Below, piece by piece: positions 56,218 to 64,000 of a stretch of 64,000 nucleotides of DNA. Source of the DNA: Streptomyces sp. TRM49041 (GTDB lineage Bacteria; Actinomycetota; Actinomycetes; Streptomycetales; Streptomycetaceae); assembly GCF_008271805.1 (NCBI RefSeq), contig NZ_VSRY01000157.1, positions 31,029-95,028 of the forward strand, written 5' to 3'. Each line of letters begins with the position of its first letter. Position 1 is the stretch's first letter. The translations under genes were made by a program, and so were the position numbers. The notes under the pieces were generated by a model that worked only from the letters and a program-made list of their open reading frames with translations, searched no databases and had not been told where the DNA came from.

Positions 56218-57513
56218 ATGAGCAGCTCTCCCACCCGCTTCGACCGCGGCCACACCGACGACCTCATGACGTTCCTGGCGGCCTCGCCCTCGCCGTACCA
56301 CGCCGTGGCGACCGCCGCCGAGCGGCTGGAGAAGGCCGGATTCCGGCAGGTCGAGGAGACCGACGCGTGGGACGGGAGGACGGGCGGCAAGTACGTGATC
56401 CGCGGCGGCGCGATCATCGCGTGGTACGTGCCGGAGGGCGCCACCCCGCACACCGCGTTCCGGATCGTGGGCGCGCACACGGACTCGCCGAACCTCAGGG
56501 TCAAGCCGCGGCCCGACAGCGGGACGCACGGCTGGCGCCAGGTCGCCGTCGAGATCTACGGCGGGCCGCTGCTGAACTCCTGGCTCGACCGCGACCTCGG
56601 CCTCGCGGGCCGGCTCACCCTCCGCGACGGCAGCCACCGCCTCGTCGACGTCGACCGGCCGCTGCTGCGCGTACCCCAGCTCGCCATCCACCTGGACCGG
56701 AAGGCCAACGAGGGCCTCAAGCTGGACCGGCAGCGCCACATGCAGCCCATCTGGGGCCTGGGCGACGACGTCCGCGAGGGCGACCTCATCCGCTTCCTCG
56801 CGGACGAGAACGACCTGGACGCCGAGGACGTGACCGGCTGGGACCTCATGGTCCACTCCGTCGAACCGCCTGCCTACCTTGGCCGCGACCGCGAACTGCT
56901 GGCCGCCCCGCGCCTCGACAACCTCCTCTCGGTGCACGCCTGCACGGCCGCGCTCGCCGCCGTCGCGACCGCCGACGAAGAGCCCCGGTTCATCCCCGTC
57001 ATGGCCGCCTTCGACCACGAGGAGAACGGCTCCGAGTCCGACACCGGCGCCCAGGGCCCGCTCCTCGGCACCGTGCTGGAACGATCCGTCTTCGCCCGCG
57101 GCGGCGGCTACGAGGACCGCGCCCGCGCCTTCGCCGGCACCGTCTGCCTGTCGTCCGACGTCGGCCACGCCGTCCACCCCAACTACGTCGAGCGACACGA
57201 CCCCACGCACCACCCGCGCCCCAACGGCGGCCCCATCCTCAAGGTCAACGTCAACCAGCGGTACGCGACGGACGGCAGCGGCCGCGCCGTCTTCGCGGCG
57301 GCGTGCGAGGACGCCGGCGTGCCGTGGCAGTCGTTCGTCTCCAACAACGACATGCCGTGCGGCACGACGATCGGCCCGATCACCGCCGCCCGGCACGGCA
57401 TCCGCACCGTCGACATCGGCGTCGCCTGCCTGTCCATGCACAGCGCGCGCGAACTGTGCGGCGCAGACGACCCGTTCCTCCTCGCGAACGCCCTGGTCTC
57501 CTTCCTCAAGTGA
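56218..57513 (+). CDS. M18 family aminopeptidase
   Basis: A 431-aa metalloprotease of the aspartyl aminopeptidase family (M18): FRIVGAHTDSPNLRVKPRPD (first zinc His-Asp), LAAPRLDNLLSVHACTAAL, the catalytic FDHEENGSESDTGAQGP, SSDVGHAVHPNYVERHDP and a C-terminal TVDIGVACLSMHSARELCG. It removes N-terminal acidic or other residues from peptides in the cytoplasm. Length is normal. Possibly transcribed with the DUF6458-like gene 82 bp downstream. Confidence 0.94.
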   Translation: MSSSPTRFDRGHTDDLMTFLAASPSPYHAVATAAERLEKAGFRQVEETDAWDGRTGGKYVIRGGAIIAWYVPEGATPHTAFRIVGAHTDSPNLRVKPRPDSGTHGWRQVAVEIYGGPLLNSWLDRDLGLAGRLTLRDGSHRLVDVDRPLLRVPQLAIHLDRKANEGLKLDRQRHMQPIWGLGDDVREGDLIRFLADENDLDAEDVTGWDLMVHSVEPPAYLGRDRELLAAPRLDNLLSVHACTAALAAVATADEEPRFIPVMAAFDHEENGSESDTGAQGPLLGTVLERSVFARGGGYEDRARAFAGTVCLSSDVGHAVHPNYVERHDPTHHPRPNGGPILKVNVNQRYATDGSGRAVFAAACEDAGVPWQSFVSNNDMPCGTTIGPITAARHGIRTVDIGVACLSMHSARELCGADDPFLLANALVSFLK

Positions 57514-57595
57514 CCTTGTCTGCCGGAGCGTTGCGGGGCCCTTTTCGGGTACTCGCGACGCTTCGGACACCCGACAAGCACCGAGGAGGCACACC

Positions 57596-57829
57596 ATGGG
57601 CCTGGGCGGCTGCCTACTGCTCATCGCGGCCGGCGCGATCCTCACGTTCGCGGCGGACTGGGAGGTCAGTGGCCTCAACCTGGACGTCGCGGGGCTGATC
57701 ATGATGGCGGTCGGCCTGATCGGCGTCGCCGCGTACACCAGCATCGCCCGGCGGCGCAGGGCGGTGGTCCCGCCGGTCGCACCGACCGTCGTCGACCCGG
57801 ACCCGTACGAGGACCACGGCCGCGGCTGA
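57596..57829 (+). CDS. Small membrane protein, DUF6458-like
   Basis: A 77-aa protein with two membrane helices (MGLGGCLLLIAAGAILTFAAD and VAGLIMMAVGLIGVAAYTSI), then RRRR and an acidic tail. GAGGAGG 6 bases before the ATG. The MGxGxxLLxxGAILxFA opening is the DUF6458 signature. Function unknown. Confidence 0.85.
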   Translation: MGLGGCLLLIAAGAILTFAADWEVSGLNLDVAGLIMMAVGLIGVAAYTSIARRRRAVVPPVAPTVVDPDPYEDHGRG

Positions 57830-57965
57830 CCACCGGGCAGCCACGGACCGGCGCTGACCATCGGACGGCCACAGACCGGCGGAGACATCCGCGAACGCAC
57901 CACCGTGACACCGACCGTGCCGGCATCGTGCCCGCCCCGAGCGACCCTCCCCCGGTCGGTGCCTC

Positions 57966-59810
57966 CTAGGCGTCGAGGCCCGCGAGGATGAGGGGCAGGC
58001 GGGTGGCGCCGCCTTCCGTGACCTTGACGGGGACGCCCCAGTCCTGCTGGTGGACGTGGCAGGCCGGGTACTCGTTCTCCGGGTCGTCGTCGCAGGAGGC
58101 GGCCATCGCTGAGACGTGCAGGACGCCCTCCGTCACCTCCGGGTCCAGCTTCAGCTCACGGAAGAGGTCCGTGCCGCTGCCGCCGCCGTCGGCGAGCAGC
58201 CCGGGCGGCGTGGACGAGACCAGGAGCCGCGTCGAAGGCCCGTACCGCTCGTCCAGCTTCTGCCCCGTCGGGGCGTGGAAGACGACGTCGAGACGGAGGG
58301 GGCCGGGCGCGATCGCGGTCGCCTCGCGCTGGGTGCGGTGGGCGACGGCGGCGACCTGGACGGCCTCCTCGGGAAGGCGCAGCCGGGTCAGCCTGTGCCG
58401 GGCCGACTCGACGACCAGGATGTCGTCGCCGACGAGAACGGCGTCGCTGGGCTCGCGCAGGTCGGTCGCGAGCGTGGTGACCTCTCCGCTCGTCGGGTCG
58501 TAGCGGCGCAGGGCGTGGTTGTACGTGTCCGACACGGCCACCGAGCCGTCCGGGAGGGCGGTCACGCCCAGAGGGTGCTGGAACAGGGCCTGGTCGGCGG
58601 CACCGTCGCGGTGCCCGAAGTCGAACAGGCCGGTGCCGACAGCGGTGTGGACGGCGCCCTCGGGATCGACCCACCGGAGCGCGCTGGTCTCGGAGTCGGC
58701 GACCCACAGGCGGTCGTCGGTGGCGGCGAGACCGGACGGCTGCGCGAACCACGCCTCGGCGGCGGGCCCGTCGACGAGCCCCTCGTTGGTGGTCCCGGCC
58801 GCGACCTCCACGGTGCCGGCCTCCGGGTCGTACGCCCACAGCTGGTGGACACCGGCCATGGCGATCCACACCCGGTCCTGCCACCAGGCCACGTCCCACG
58901 GCGACGACAGGGCCACCTCGCGCGCGGGCCCGGCGGTCGGGGAACCCTGCATCCACTGCGCCCCGGTCCCGGCGAGCGTCGAGACCGCACCGCTCACCGG
59001 GTCGAACAGGCGGAGGGCGTGGTTGACGGTGTCGGCGACGACGACACGCCCGTCGGGGAGGAGGCAGAGCCCCTGCGGCTCACTGAACCGCGCCACGTCG
59101 GCGCCCCCGTCGACGAAACCCCGCTCGTCGCTCCCGACGCGCCGCACGACGGTCTCCCCGTCCGGGGCGAGCTCGACGAGCTGATGGCGGGTCGTGTCGG
59201 ACACCAGGAAGCCACCGGACTCGAGGGCCAGCGCCTTGCCCGGGAAGCGCAGGTGCGTGGCGACCGGCTCCGGCGGCACATACGGCCCGTCGCCACGCCG
59301 CAGCGTGCCCTTCGCCTCGTGCTCGGCCTCCAGCTCGGCGACCAGCCTGGCGAGCGCGGTGGCGTGGCCCTCGCCCGCGTGCTGCGCGACGACGTACCCC
59401 TCCGGGTCGATCACGACGAGCGTCGGCCAGGCCCGTACGGCGTACTGCTTCCACGTCGCGAGCTCCGGGTCGTCCAGCACGGGGTGCTCGACGCCGTACC
59501 GCTCGACGGCGTCGACCACGGCCTGGTGCTCGGCCTCGTGGACGAACTTCGGCGAGTGCACGCCGATGATCACGACGGTGTCGCGGTGCTTCTCCTCCAG
59601 CTCCCGCAGCTCGTCGAGGACATGCAGGCAGTTGATGCAGCAAAATGTCCAGAAATCCACAACAACGCACTTACCTCGCAGGTCGGCGAGGGTGAGCTCT
59701 TTCCCACCGGTGTTCAGCCAGCCACCCTTGCCGATCAGCTCTGGGGCACGGACACGGGCACGCTTGCGGGGTGCGGGCGCGGGGGTGGGCGCCTGGGCAG
59801 CATCGTTCAT
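57966..59810 (-). CDS. Thioredoxin-like protein with C-terminal NHL beta-propeller
   Basis: A 614-aa protein. The N-terminal domain (about 25-165) is TlpA/AhpC-like with VVVDFWTFCCINCLHVLDEL, redox pair Cys58-Cys61. About six NHL repeats follow (170-470, FSEPQGLCLLPDGRVVVADT and HPLGVTALPDGSVAVSDTYN types), and a C-terminal domain contains SCDDDPENEYPACHVHQQDWG with extra Cys. No signal peptide is visible, so the location is uncertain. This layout is shared with the NHL-repeat thioredoxins (NHLRC2-like). Probable redox function, partner unknown. Confidence 0.92.
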   Translation of the reverse strand: MNDAAQAPTPAPAPRKRARVRAPELIGKGGWLNTGGKELTLADLRGKCVVVDFWTFCCINCLHVLDELRELEEKHRDTVVIIGVHSPKFVHEAEHQAVVDAVERYGVEHPVLDDPELATWKQYAVRAWPTLVVIDPEGYVVAQHAGEGHATALARLVAELEAEHEAKGTLRRGDGPYVPPEPVATHLRFPGKALALESGGFLVSDTTRHQLVELAPDGETVVRRVGSDERGFVDGGADVARFSEPQGLCLLPDGRVVVADTVNHALRLFDPVSGAVSTLAGTGAQWMQGSPTAGPAREVALSSPWDVAWWQDRVWIAMAGVHQLWAYDPEAGTVEVAAGTTNEGLVDGPAAEAWFAQPSGLAATDDRLWVADSETSALRWVDPEGAVHTAVGTGLFDFGHRDGAADQALFQHPLGVTALPDGSVAVSDTYNHALRRYDPTSGEVTTLATDLREPSDAVLVGDDILVVESARHRLTRLRLPEEAVQVAAVAHRTQREATAIAPGPLRLDVVFHAPTGQKLDERYGPSTRLLVSSTPPGLLADGGGSGTDLFRELKLDPEVTEGVLHVSAMAASCDDDPENEYPACHVHQQDWGVPVKVTEGGATRLPLILAGLDA

Positions 59811-59885
59811 CCTTCAAGCTTGCCATCCTGGTATGAAGGTCGGATCACACGCGTACGGCAGTGCCTACGACACAGGGGGCGGCGG

Positions 59886-60602
59886 ATGGCTGTGGACGGG
59901 AACGGGACGGCAGCCGACAGGGCAGCGGGGGCGGCAGCGGGATTCATGGCGTTGCCGGGACGTACGGAGCAGCGGCGGGAGGCATTCGCTGAGTGCTTGG
60001 CGGACGCCGTGCGCGCCCTGTCACTCGACCTTGCTCCCGAGTCGGAGTCCGACGATCGGGGGGCCTGGGTGTCACGGGTCCGTACGGCAGTGCGCAAGGC
60101 CTGCCGGCAGGGCCTGACGGTTTCCGGAGAGTCGTTCGACGCGTTGATCAGGGCGGCCGTCCACGACCCCGACCCGAGCTTCAATCGCGTGTTCCTTGAG
60201 CCCGCGCTGAACGCATTCGGGCCCAGGCGCGTCCAGGTCGCGCTGCTCGGGTACCTGCGAACGGGCACAGACCTTGAGCGGGCAGGCGCCGCGCGCGCCT
60301 GGTACTGGTCAGCCTTGCCCTTGCGGATGCCCGTCGTGCGGGCGGAGAACGGCGGAGCCGCCAGCCAGCCGGAGACCGATGACGGCTCGGCCGTGGTCGC
60401 CGAGTGGAACGAGGCTGCTCTGCGCGAGTTCGTGAGCAACGAGCACGTGGACGTCCGGCGCTGCATCCTGCCAGGGCTATCGCTCCGGAAGTCGGTCTAT
60501 CCGCCGGAGCTGCACGACCTGGTGGATGCGGCGGTGGCGACAGCCCGGTCTCATCCGGACGAGTACATCCGCCACCGCGTGGAACACCAGGTCGGCGACT
60601 GA
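59886..60602 (+). CDS. Hypothetical helical protein
   Basis: A 238-aa soluble protein: GRTEQRREAFAECLADAVRA, RRVQVALLGYLRTGTDLERA, FVSNEHVDVRRCILPGLSLR. The short helical pairs with VDVRRC and Arg-rich turns suggest HEAT-like repeats. An internal ATG at 59946 is an alternative start. It is divergent from the thioredoxin-NHL gene. Function unknown. Confidence 0.7.
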   Translation: MAVDGNGTAADRAAGAAAGFMALPGRTEQRREAFAECLADAVRALSLDLAPESESDDRGAWVSRVRTAVRKACRQGLTVSGESFDALIRAAVHDPDPSFNRVFLEPALNAFGPRRVQVALLGYLRTGTDLERAGAARAWYWSALPLRMPVVRAENGGAASQPETDDGSAVVAEWNEAALREFVSNEHVDVRRCILPGLSLRKSVYPPELHDLVDAAVATARSHPDEYIRHRVEHQVGD

Positions 60603-60608
60603 CCCCCA

Positions 60609-60839
60609 TCACTGGGCACGCTCGACCACGGCGATCTCCGAGAACTCCCGCAAAAAGGTCATGTGACCGGTTCGGCCCGTGTGCTCGATACACATGTCGG
60701 TGCACACGTCCGCGTTCCCGGTCGGCGCGGCAGACCACTGGCAGTCCGGGTTCAGGCACCGTGCGGTGGCTGTCGTCTCCGCCGAGGGGTGGCGGTGCAT
60801 GACGTAGCTGACGTAGCGGAGCACGGCTCTCACGGTCAT
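60609..60839 (-). CDS. Small Cys-rich protein, DUF7848-like
   Basis: A 76-aa protein (MTVRAVLRYVSYVMHRHPSA ...) with CLNPDC, CTDMCIEHTGRTGH, a likely zinc-binding set. AAGGAAG 4 bases before the ATG, and the ATG overlaps the stop of the preceding frame (ATGA), so it is the end of an XRE/DUF6879-linked operon. Similar small proteins commonly trail XRE-DUF5753 genes in Streptomyces; role unknown. Confidence 0.75.
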   Translation of the reverse strand: MTVRAVLRYVSYVMHRHPSAETTATARCLNPDCQWSAAPTGNADVCTDMCIEHTGRTGHMTFLREFSEIAVVERAQ

Positions 60840-61060
60840 ACCGCTTCCTTGGGGTGCGGGTGGTTCCGGAGCTCCACGTTGCAATCGCTGACCGTGGAGT
60901 GGTCGCCCCGAAGACGGGCTGCCCGGCGCTGTGCGGCCAGGGCGGCGCAGACCCCGCAGCCGGCCACTGGTACGGGCTCCGGGTCTGTTCGCAACGGCAG
61001 CTCTACCGGGCATTGCGCATACGTGATCGCCTCACGGCCCCGCTCCTCGTGTCGTCCGTG
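60836..61060 (-). CDS. Small Cys-containing protein with unclear start
   Basis: A convincing coding frame (AITYAQCPVELPLRTDPEPV, PVAGCGVCAALAAQRRAARL, STVSDCNVELRNHPHPKEAV) ends in a TGA overlapping the next gene's ATG. No ATG, GTG or TTG lies in frame before the conserved part, back to the XRE gene. GGGAGG at about 61092-61097 would suit a start near 61080. Either a non-standard start is used or a small indel has separated start and body. It would be a 70-75-aa protein of the XRE-associated type. Confidence 0.5.
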   Translation of the reverse strand, partial: HGRHEERGREAITYAQCPVELPLRTDPEPVPVAGCGVCAALAAQRRAARLRGDHSTVSDCNVELRNHPHPKEAV

Positions 61061-61103
61061 TAGCGACCACGCTAGGAACGCCGGAGCTGCACCTCCCAGG
61101 AGA

Positions 61104-61119
61104 TTGCACGAAGTTGCAC
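61104..61119. promoter_or_regulatory. TTGCAC direct repeat downstream of the XRE gene
   Basis: TTGCAC occurs at 61104-61109 and 61114-61119, exactly one helical turn apart, between the XRE stop and the small-protein genes. It could be an operator for the neighbouring XRE regulator. Confidence 0.3.
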
Positions 61120-61124
61120 AGTCG

Positions 61125-61973
61125 TCACCTGAGCGACTGAATGGCGCTTGTGATCAGCGCGCGGGCCTTCACTCCATAGACGGCCATGTCGGCCAGTTCG
61201 GTGAATGTGTCCGCGTACGCGGCAACCTCGCTCGGCTGGGTCAGCGTGAGGTAGCCGGAGACAAGCTCAACGTTGACCTGTCCGGTGTCGAAGATCCAGA
61301 ACCCTTCCACCGGCATCCGGGACCGATCGGTCCAAGTGGGCACGACGCCCAGGCTGACGCTGGGCAGGGAGCCGACCGTAAGGAGGTGGCTGAGCTGTTC
61401 CTCCTGCACGTCCGCCCCGCCGAGACCGTTCCGCAAGACCGATTCCTCGACCAGGAACGCGAACCGTCGGTCGCCCTCGTAGAGGACGCGCTGACGCTCC
61501 ATGCGCACGGCCACCGCGTCGGCGACGTCGTCCACCTCCACGCGCCTGCGCTGGACCGCCCGCAAGACCGCTTCGGTGTATCCGTGGGTCTGGATCAGGC
61601 CCGGGACGAACCATGAGGAGTAGGAGCGGAACCGGTGGGTGCGCTCGAAGAGCGGCAGGCGGGCTTCCTGAGCCCGCTTGAGGCCGGCGCGCTCCATGCG
61701 CCGCCAGCCGATCCACATGTCCTCGATGGTCCGCAGAGAGGCGATCAGGTCGTCTGTCTGCCCCGCCGCGCCGCACGCCCGGCACCACGCCCGGATGTCA
61801 TCGGCGGACGGGGGCGTGCGGGCGTTCATGATCCGGGAGGACTTCGACGGGTGCCATCCGCACAGCCGGGCGAGATCGCGCCCGTTCAGCCCGGCATCCC
61901 GGCAGAGCTCAGCGAGTCGGTTCGCCAGAGCCTGCCGGGCTTGCTGGGCACTCGAAGAGGGAGAGACAGCCAT
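61125..61973 (-). CDS. XRE-family HTH regulator with DUF5753 domain
   Basis: A 282-aa protein. The HTH is at about residues 15-70 (RLAELCRDAGLNGRDLARLC, HPSKSSRIMNARTPPSADDI). DUF5753 is at about 100-275 (YSSWFVPGLIQTHGYTEAVL, FAFLVEESVLRN, FWIFDTGQVNVELVSGYLTL). It lies 12 bp after the DUF6879 gene, its usual partner, and before two small Cys proteins. A second, separate XRE system from the one at 47721. Confidence 0.93.
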   Translation of the reverse strand: MAVSPSSSAQQARQALANRLAELCRDAGLNGRDLARLCGWHPSKSSRIMNARTPPSADDIRAWCRACGAAGQTDDLIASLRTIEDMWIGWRRMERAGLKRAQEARLPLFERTHRFRSYSSWFVPGLIQTHGYTEAVLRAVQRRRVEVDDVADAVAVRMERQRVLYEGDRRFAFLVEESVLRNGLGGADVQEEQLSHLLTVGSLPSVSLGVVPTWTDRSRMPVEGFWIFDTGQVNVELVSGYLTLTQPSEVAAYADTFTELADMAVYGVKARALITSAIQSLR

Positions 61974-61985
61974 GATCGTGACCGG

Positions 61986-62504
61986 TCAGCGCGGCTTGTA
62001 CTCCTCATGGGGAATGGCCCGCTGCCACACCGCCTCAAAGGCCGTGGTGCACAGGCTCACCTTCGTGGGGTCGTCGGTGTACTCGCGGCCGTCCTCGTCC
62101 AACTGCCCGTCCCCGGTAAAGTGGTGGAAGAGGGCTTGCGTACCGTCGAAGACCCAGAAGTCCGTACCTGGCAAGGCCAGGTCCGTCGTCTGGCGTCGGG
62201 GCATCCACCGGACCAGCTCGCCCGCAGCGAGGTTCGTGAACGTGCAGTCGTACTCGTACCGGATGTAGTCGCTGATCGGCTCGGACACGACCCGAAGCCG
62301 CCGGACCACGACCCCCCGGGCCGTTGCCTCTTTCACCGCGTCGTGCCAGCCGCCCCACCACGAGGACCGGTCGGCGGGGTCAAACCGCTTCCCCTGCTGC
62401 CACGCGATGAACTCGGGGTCATCGAGCATGTAGCTGTCACGCAACTCAAGGTGCACCGCCGAGTGCTGTGCTCGTGCCAGTGCATGACGCGCGGGTGGCT
62501 GCAC
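61986..62504 (-). CDS. DUF6879 protein, partner of the XRE regulator
   Basis: A 172-aa protein with DUF6879 features: LELRDSYMLDDPEFIAWQQG, GRRFDPADRSSWWGGWHDAV-type region, ISDYIRYEYDCTFTNLAAGE and the Phe/Trp-rich GTDFWVFDGTQALFHHF. GTG at 62504 has GAGAGG 6 bases upstream. DUF6879 genes almost always precede an XRE-DUF5753 gene, as here. They form regulator pairs; ligand unknown. Confidence 0.88.
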   Translation of the reverse strand: MQPPARHALARAQHSAVHLELRDSYMLDDPEFIAWQQGKRFDPADRSSWWGGWHDAVKEATARGVVVRRLRVVSEPISDYIRYEYDCTFTNLAAGELVRWMPRRQTTDLALPGTDFWVFDGTQALFHHFTGDGQLDEDGREYTDDPTKVSLCTTAFEAVWQRAIPHEEYKPR

Positions 62505-62514
62505 TTGCTGCCTC

Positions 62515-62610
62515 TCAGTTGTCGTTCGGGCGAGGGATGTACTTCAGCATCACCGCAGGAAGCCGGATGATCGTTTCGTGGTCCGGCACGTCCGTGGAGT
62601 GGCCCGGCAT
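62515..62610 (-). CDS. Tiny protein or 3' remnant beside the insertion sequence
   Basis: A 31-aa frame (MPGHSTDVPDHETIIRLPAV ...) ends 10 bp before the DUF6879 gene. AGGAG 8 bases before the ATG allows independent translation. The frame is also open further upstream to the IS boundary at 62652, so it may equally be the C-terminus of a gene cut by the IS. Confidence 0.45.
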   Translation of the reverse strand: MPGHSTDVPDHETIIRLPAVMLKYIPRPNDN

Positions 62611-62652
62611 CGAACCGATCTCCTGGCACGCCTTCACTTCCTCCTCAGTCGC

Positions 62653-64000
62653 CAGGCGTGATGCGTGCTCGGATCTTGGACGGGGGCAGGGGAACGTCGA
62701 AGGGCGCGGCCCGTCATGATCATGTGATTCCACTCGCAAGATCGTGAAGGCCGCGCCCGTATGCCATCCTGCCCGACCCTGCCCACCTCTCGTCAACTCG
62801 CCGATCAACTCGGCGTCGGGGTCGGGGAGTTGTGCACGCCCGCGAAACTCCCCTCGCTCCTGGAGGCGGTCGACGCCGTGCCCGACCCGCGTTCTGTGCA
62901 CCTGGTCACGCACCCCCTCCCGATGCTGCTCGGCCTGGTGGCCTGCGCCCTGCTGTGCGGGGCGCGCTCGGTGCGCGGTGTGATCCGCTGGGCGAACGGT
63001 CAGGGCGCCGGCATCCTGGCCGCACTCGAAGTCCCCGACGGTGATCCGGCGCAGTTGCCGGTGGCCACCACGCTCACCCGCACCCTTGCCCGGATCGACG
63101 CCGACGCACTCGATGCGGCCGTCGGCACCTTCGTACAGACCCACGCCGCCGACCCGCTGGCCGGAATCGCGGGAGATCCGCCCCTGCTGCAGCTGGCCGC
63201 GGACGGCAAGACGGTTCGCGGCGCCCGCGACGCCGACGGCCTGCAGCTTCACCTGCTCGGCGTCTACCAGGTCGATCCCGGCGTGATGCTCGCCCAGCGC
63301 GAGATGCGCCACAAGCCCCACGAGACCGTGCACTTCACCGCCGCCCTCGACCTGATCGCCGACATCACCGGGGCGATCGTGACCGCCGACGCCCTGCACA
63401 CGGTGGCCGATCACGCCCGCTACCTGCACCGACGCGGCGCCTTCGGACTCTTCCCGGTCAAGGAGAACCGCGCCGCCCTGTTCGCCCGGCTCGACGCGCT
63501 CGACTGGGACGAGACCACGAACCCGCAGATCAGCATGGTCCGTACCGAGGAGACCAACAGCGGCCGCCACGAGACCCGCATCGTCCGCGTCCAGGCACTG
63601 GAAGACGGCCAGGTCAACTTCCCGCACGCCACCCATGCCCTGCTGGTGGAGCGGTACACCACCGGCCGGGGCGACGGAAAGACCCACGCGGACGCCGAAC
63701 TCGGCATCACCACCGCACCTGTCCAGACCGCCGACGCGGCCATCCTCGCCCGCTGCGTGAGAGACCAATGGGCCATCGAATCCCAGCACTTCATCAGAGA
63801 CGTGACCTTCGGAGAGGACGCCTGTCGGGCCCGCACCGGCAGTCTGCCCCGAGCCCTCGCCACCTTCCGCAGCCTGGCGATCAGCCTCGCCCACCTCGCC
63901 GGATGGAAGAACAACGCCGCCGCACACGACCACTACCGCAACCACCCGGCCGACGCTCTACGCGAACTCGGTCTCACGGGCTGAGCACGCATCACACCTG
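62653..64000 (+). mobile_element. ISAs1-family insertion sequence, apparently complete
   Basis: Terminal inverted repeats: CAGGCGTGATGCGTGCTC at 62653-62670 and, as complement, CAGGTGTGATGCGTGCTC at 63983-64000, 17 of 18 matching. They enclose one transposase gene, total 1348 bp, a normal size for the family. The right repeat ends on the last base of the window, so the flanking duplication cannot be checked. Confidence 0.88.
62761..63984 (+). CDS. ISAs1-family transposase
   Basis: A 407-aa DDE transposase. The N-terminal DDE_Tnp_1-associated domain (VDAVPDPRSVHLVTHPLPML, ACALLCGARSVRGVIRWANG) precedes the catalytic core: LQLAADGKTVRGARDADG (first Asp), IVTADALHTVADHARYL (second Asp) and IESQHFIRDVTFGEDACRAR (Glu). 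The frame is intact over the normal length, so the element may be active. Confidence 0.95.
   Translation: MPSCPTLPTSRQLADQLGVGVGELCTPAKLPSLLEAVDAVPDPRSVHLVTHPLPMLLGLVACALLCGARSVRGVIRWANGQGAGILAALEVPDGDPAQLPVATTLTRTLARIDADALDAAVGTFVQTHAADPLAGIAGDPPLLQLAADGKTVRGARDADGLQLHLLGVYQVDPGVMLAQREMRHKPHETVHFTAALDLIADITGAIVTADALHTVADHARYLHRRGAFGLFPVKENRAALFARLDALDWDETTNPQISMVRTEETNSGRHETRIVRVQALEDGQVNFPHATHALLVERYTTGRGDGKTHADAELGITTAPVQTADAAILARCVRDQWAIESQHFIRDVTFGEDACRARTGSLPRALATFRSLAISLAHLAGWKNNAAAHDHYRNHPADALRELGLTG

Overview
The window is high-GC actinobacterial DNA and almost certainly Streptomyces chromosome. Codon use is GC-rich, GTG and TTG starts are common, and DUF397, DUF6879 and XRE/DUF5753 genes are present. 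The order metG - aspS - SpoIIE-type phosphatase - pirin matches what I recall of the S. coelicolor core around SCO3795-SCO3798. All calls come from reading the sequence; no database search was run.

Layout. 1-13.1 kb: a cut-off EamA transporter, a His-rich small membrane protein with an Asp-box lipoprotein, a translationally coupled cobalamin pair (cobL-cobM), a DrrA/DrrB-type ABC exporter, an endonuclease/exonuclease/phosphatase-fold protein, an amino-acid permease and a Tat-exported PhoX-like protein. 13.4-26 kb: a VWA protein with a very long Ala/Pro/Glu linker, metG, a mini-locus (argininosuccinate-synthase-like enzyme, DMT exporter, 5'-truncated LuxR gene), an L,D-transpeptidase, aspS, a SpoIIE phosphatase and an AI-2E family protein.

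26.1-31.3 kb is the most unusual stretch. A full-length pirin gene (30326-31279) carries what looks like an intact phiC31-type attB. A decayed second copy of its 3' end lies at 26056-26423. The two copies share a 262-bp direct repeat with one mismatch. They enclose about 3.9 kb holding a second-type histidyl-tRNA synthetase, an unknown CxxC protein, a 6PGDH-fold dehydrogenase, a frameshifted tiny membrane protein and a possible recombinase tail. I read this as an inserted and decayed island at a known integration hot spot.

31.4-43 kb: a class I lanthipeptide locus. A 60-aa LanA precursor (FNLD leader box, two core Cys) is followed on the minus strand by LanC, full-length LanB, an ABC exporter and a luciferase-like (LLM) oxidoreductase. 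LanC to the oxidoreductase are joined by overlapping start and stop codons. A hairpin separates lanA from lanC. A histidine kinase, a NarL-type regulator and a methyltransferase lie beside the locus. No leader protease gene is visible.

43-62.6 kb: LURP-one-like and SseB-like proteins, a Tat-exported flavin amine oxidase, a secreted I36-inhibitor/FG-GAP protein, an XRE-DUF397 pair with three in-frame repeats, an acyl-CoA dehydrogenase, a TPR-LuxR regulator next to a BBE-like FAD oxidase, an M18 aminopeptidase, a thioredoxin-NHL protein and an XRE/DUF6879 small-protein operon. 62.65-64.0 kb: an ISAs1-family insertion sequence whose right inverted repeat ends exactly at the last base of the window.
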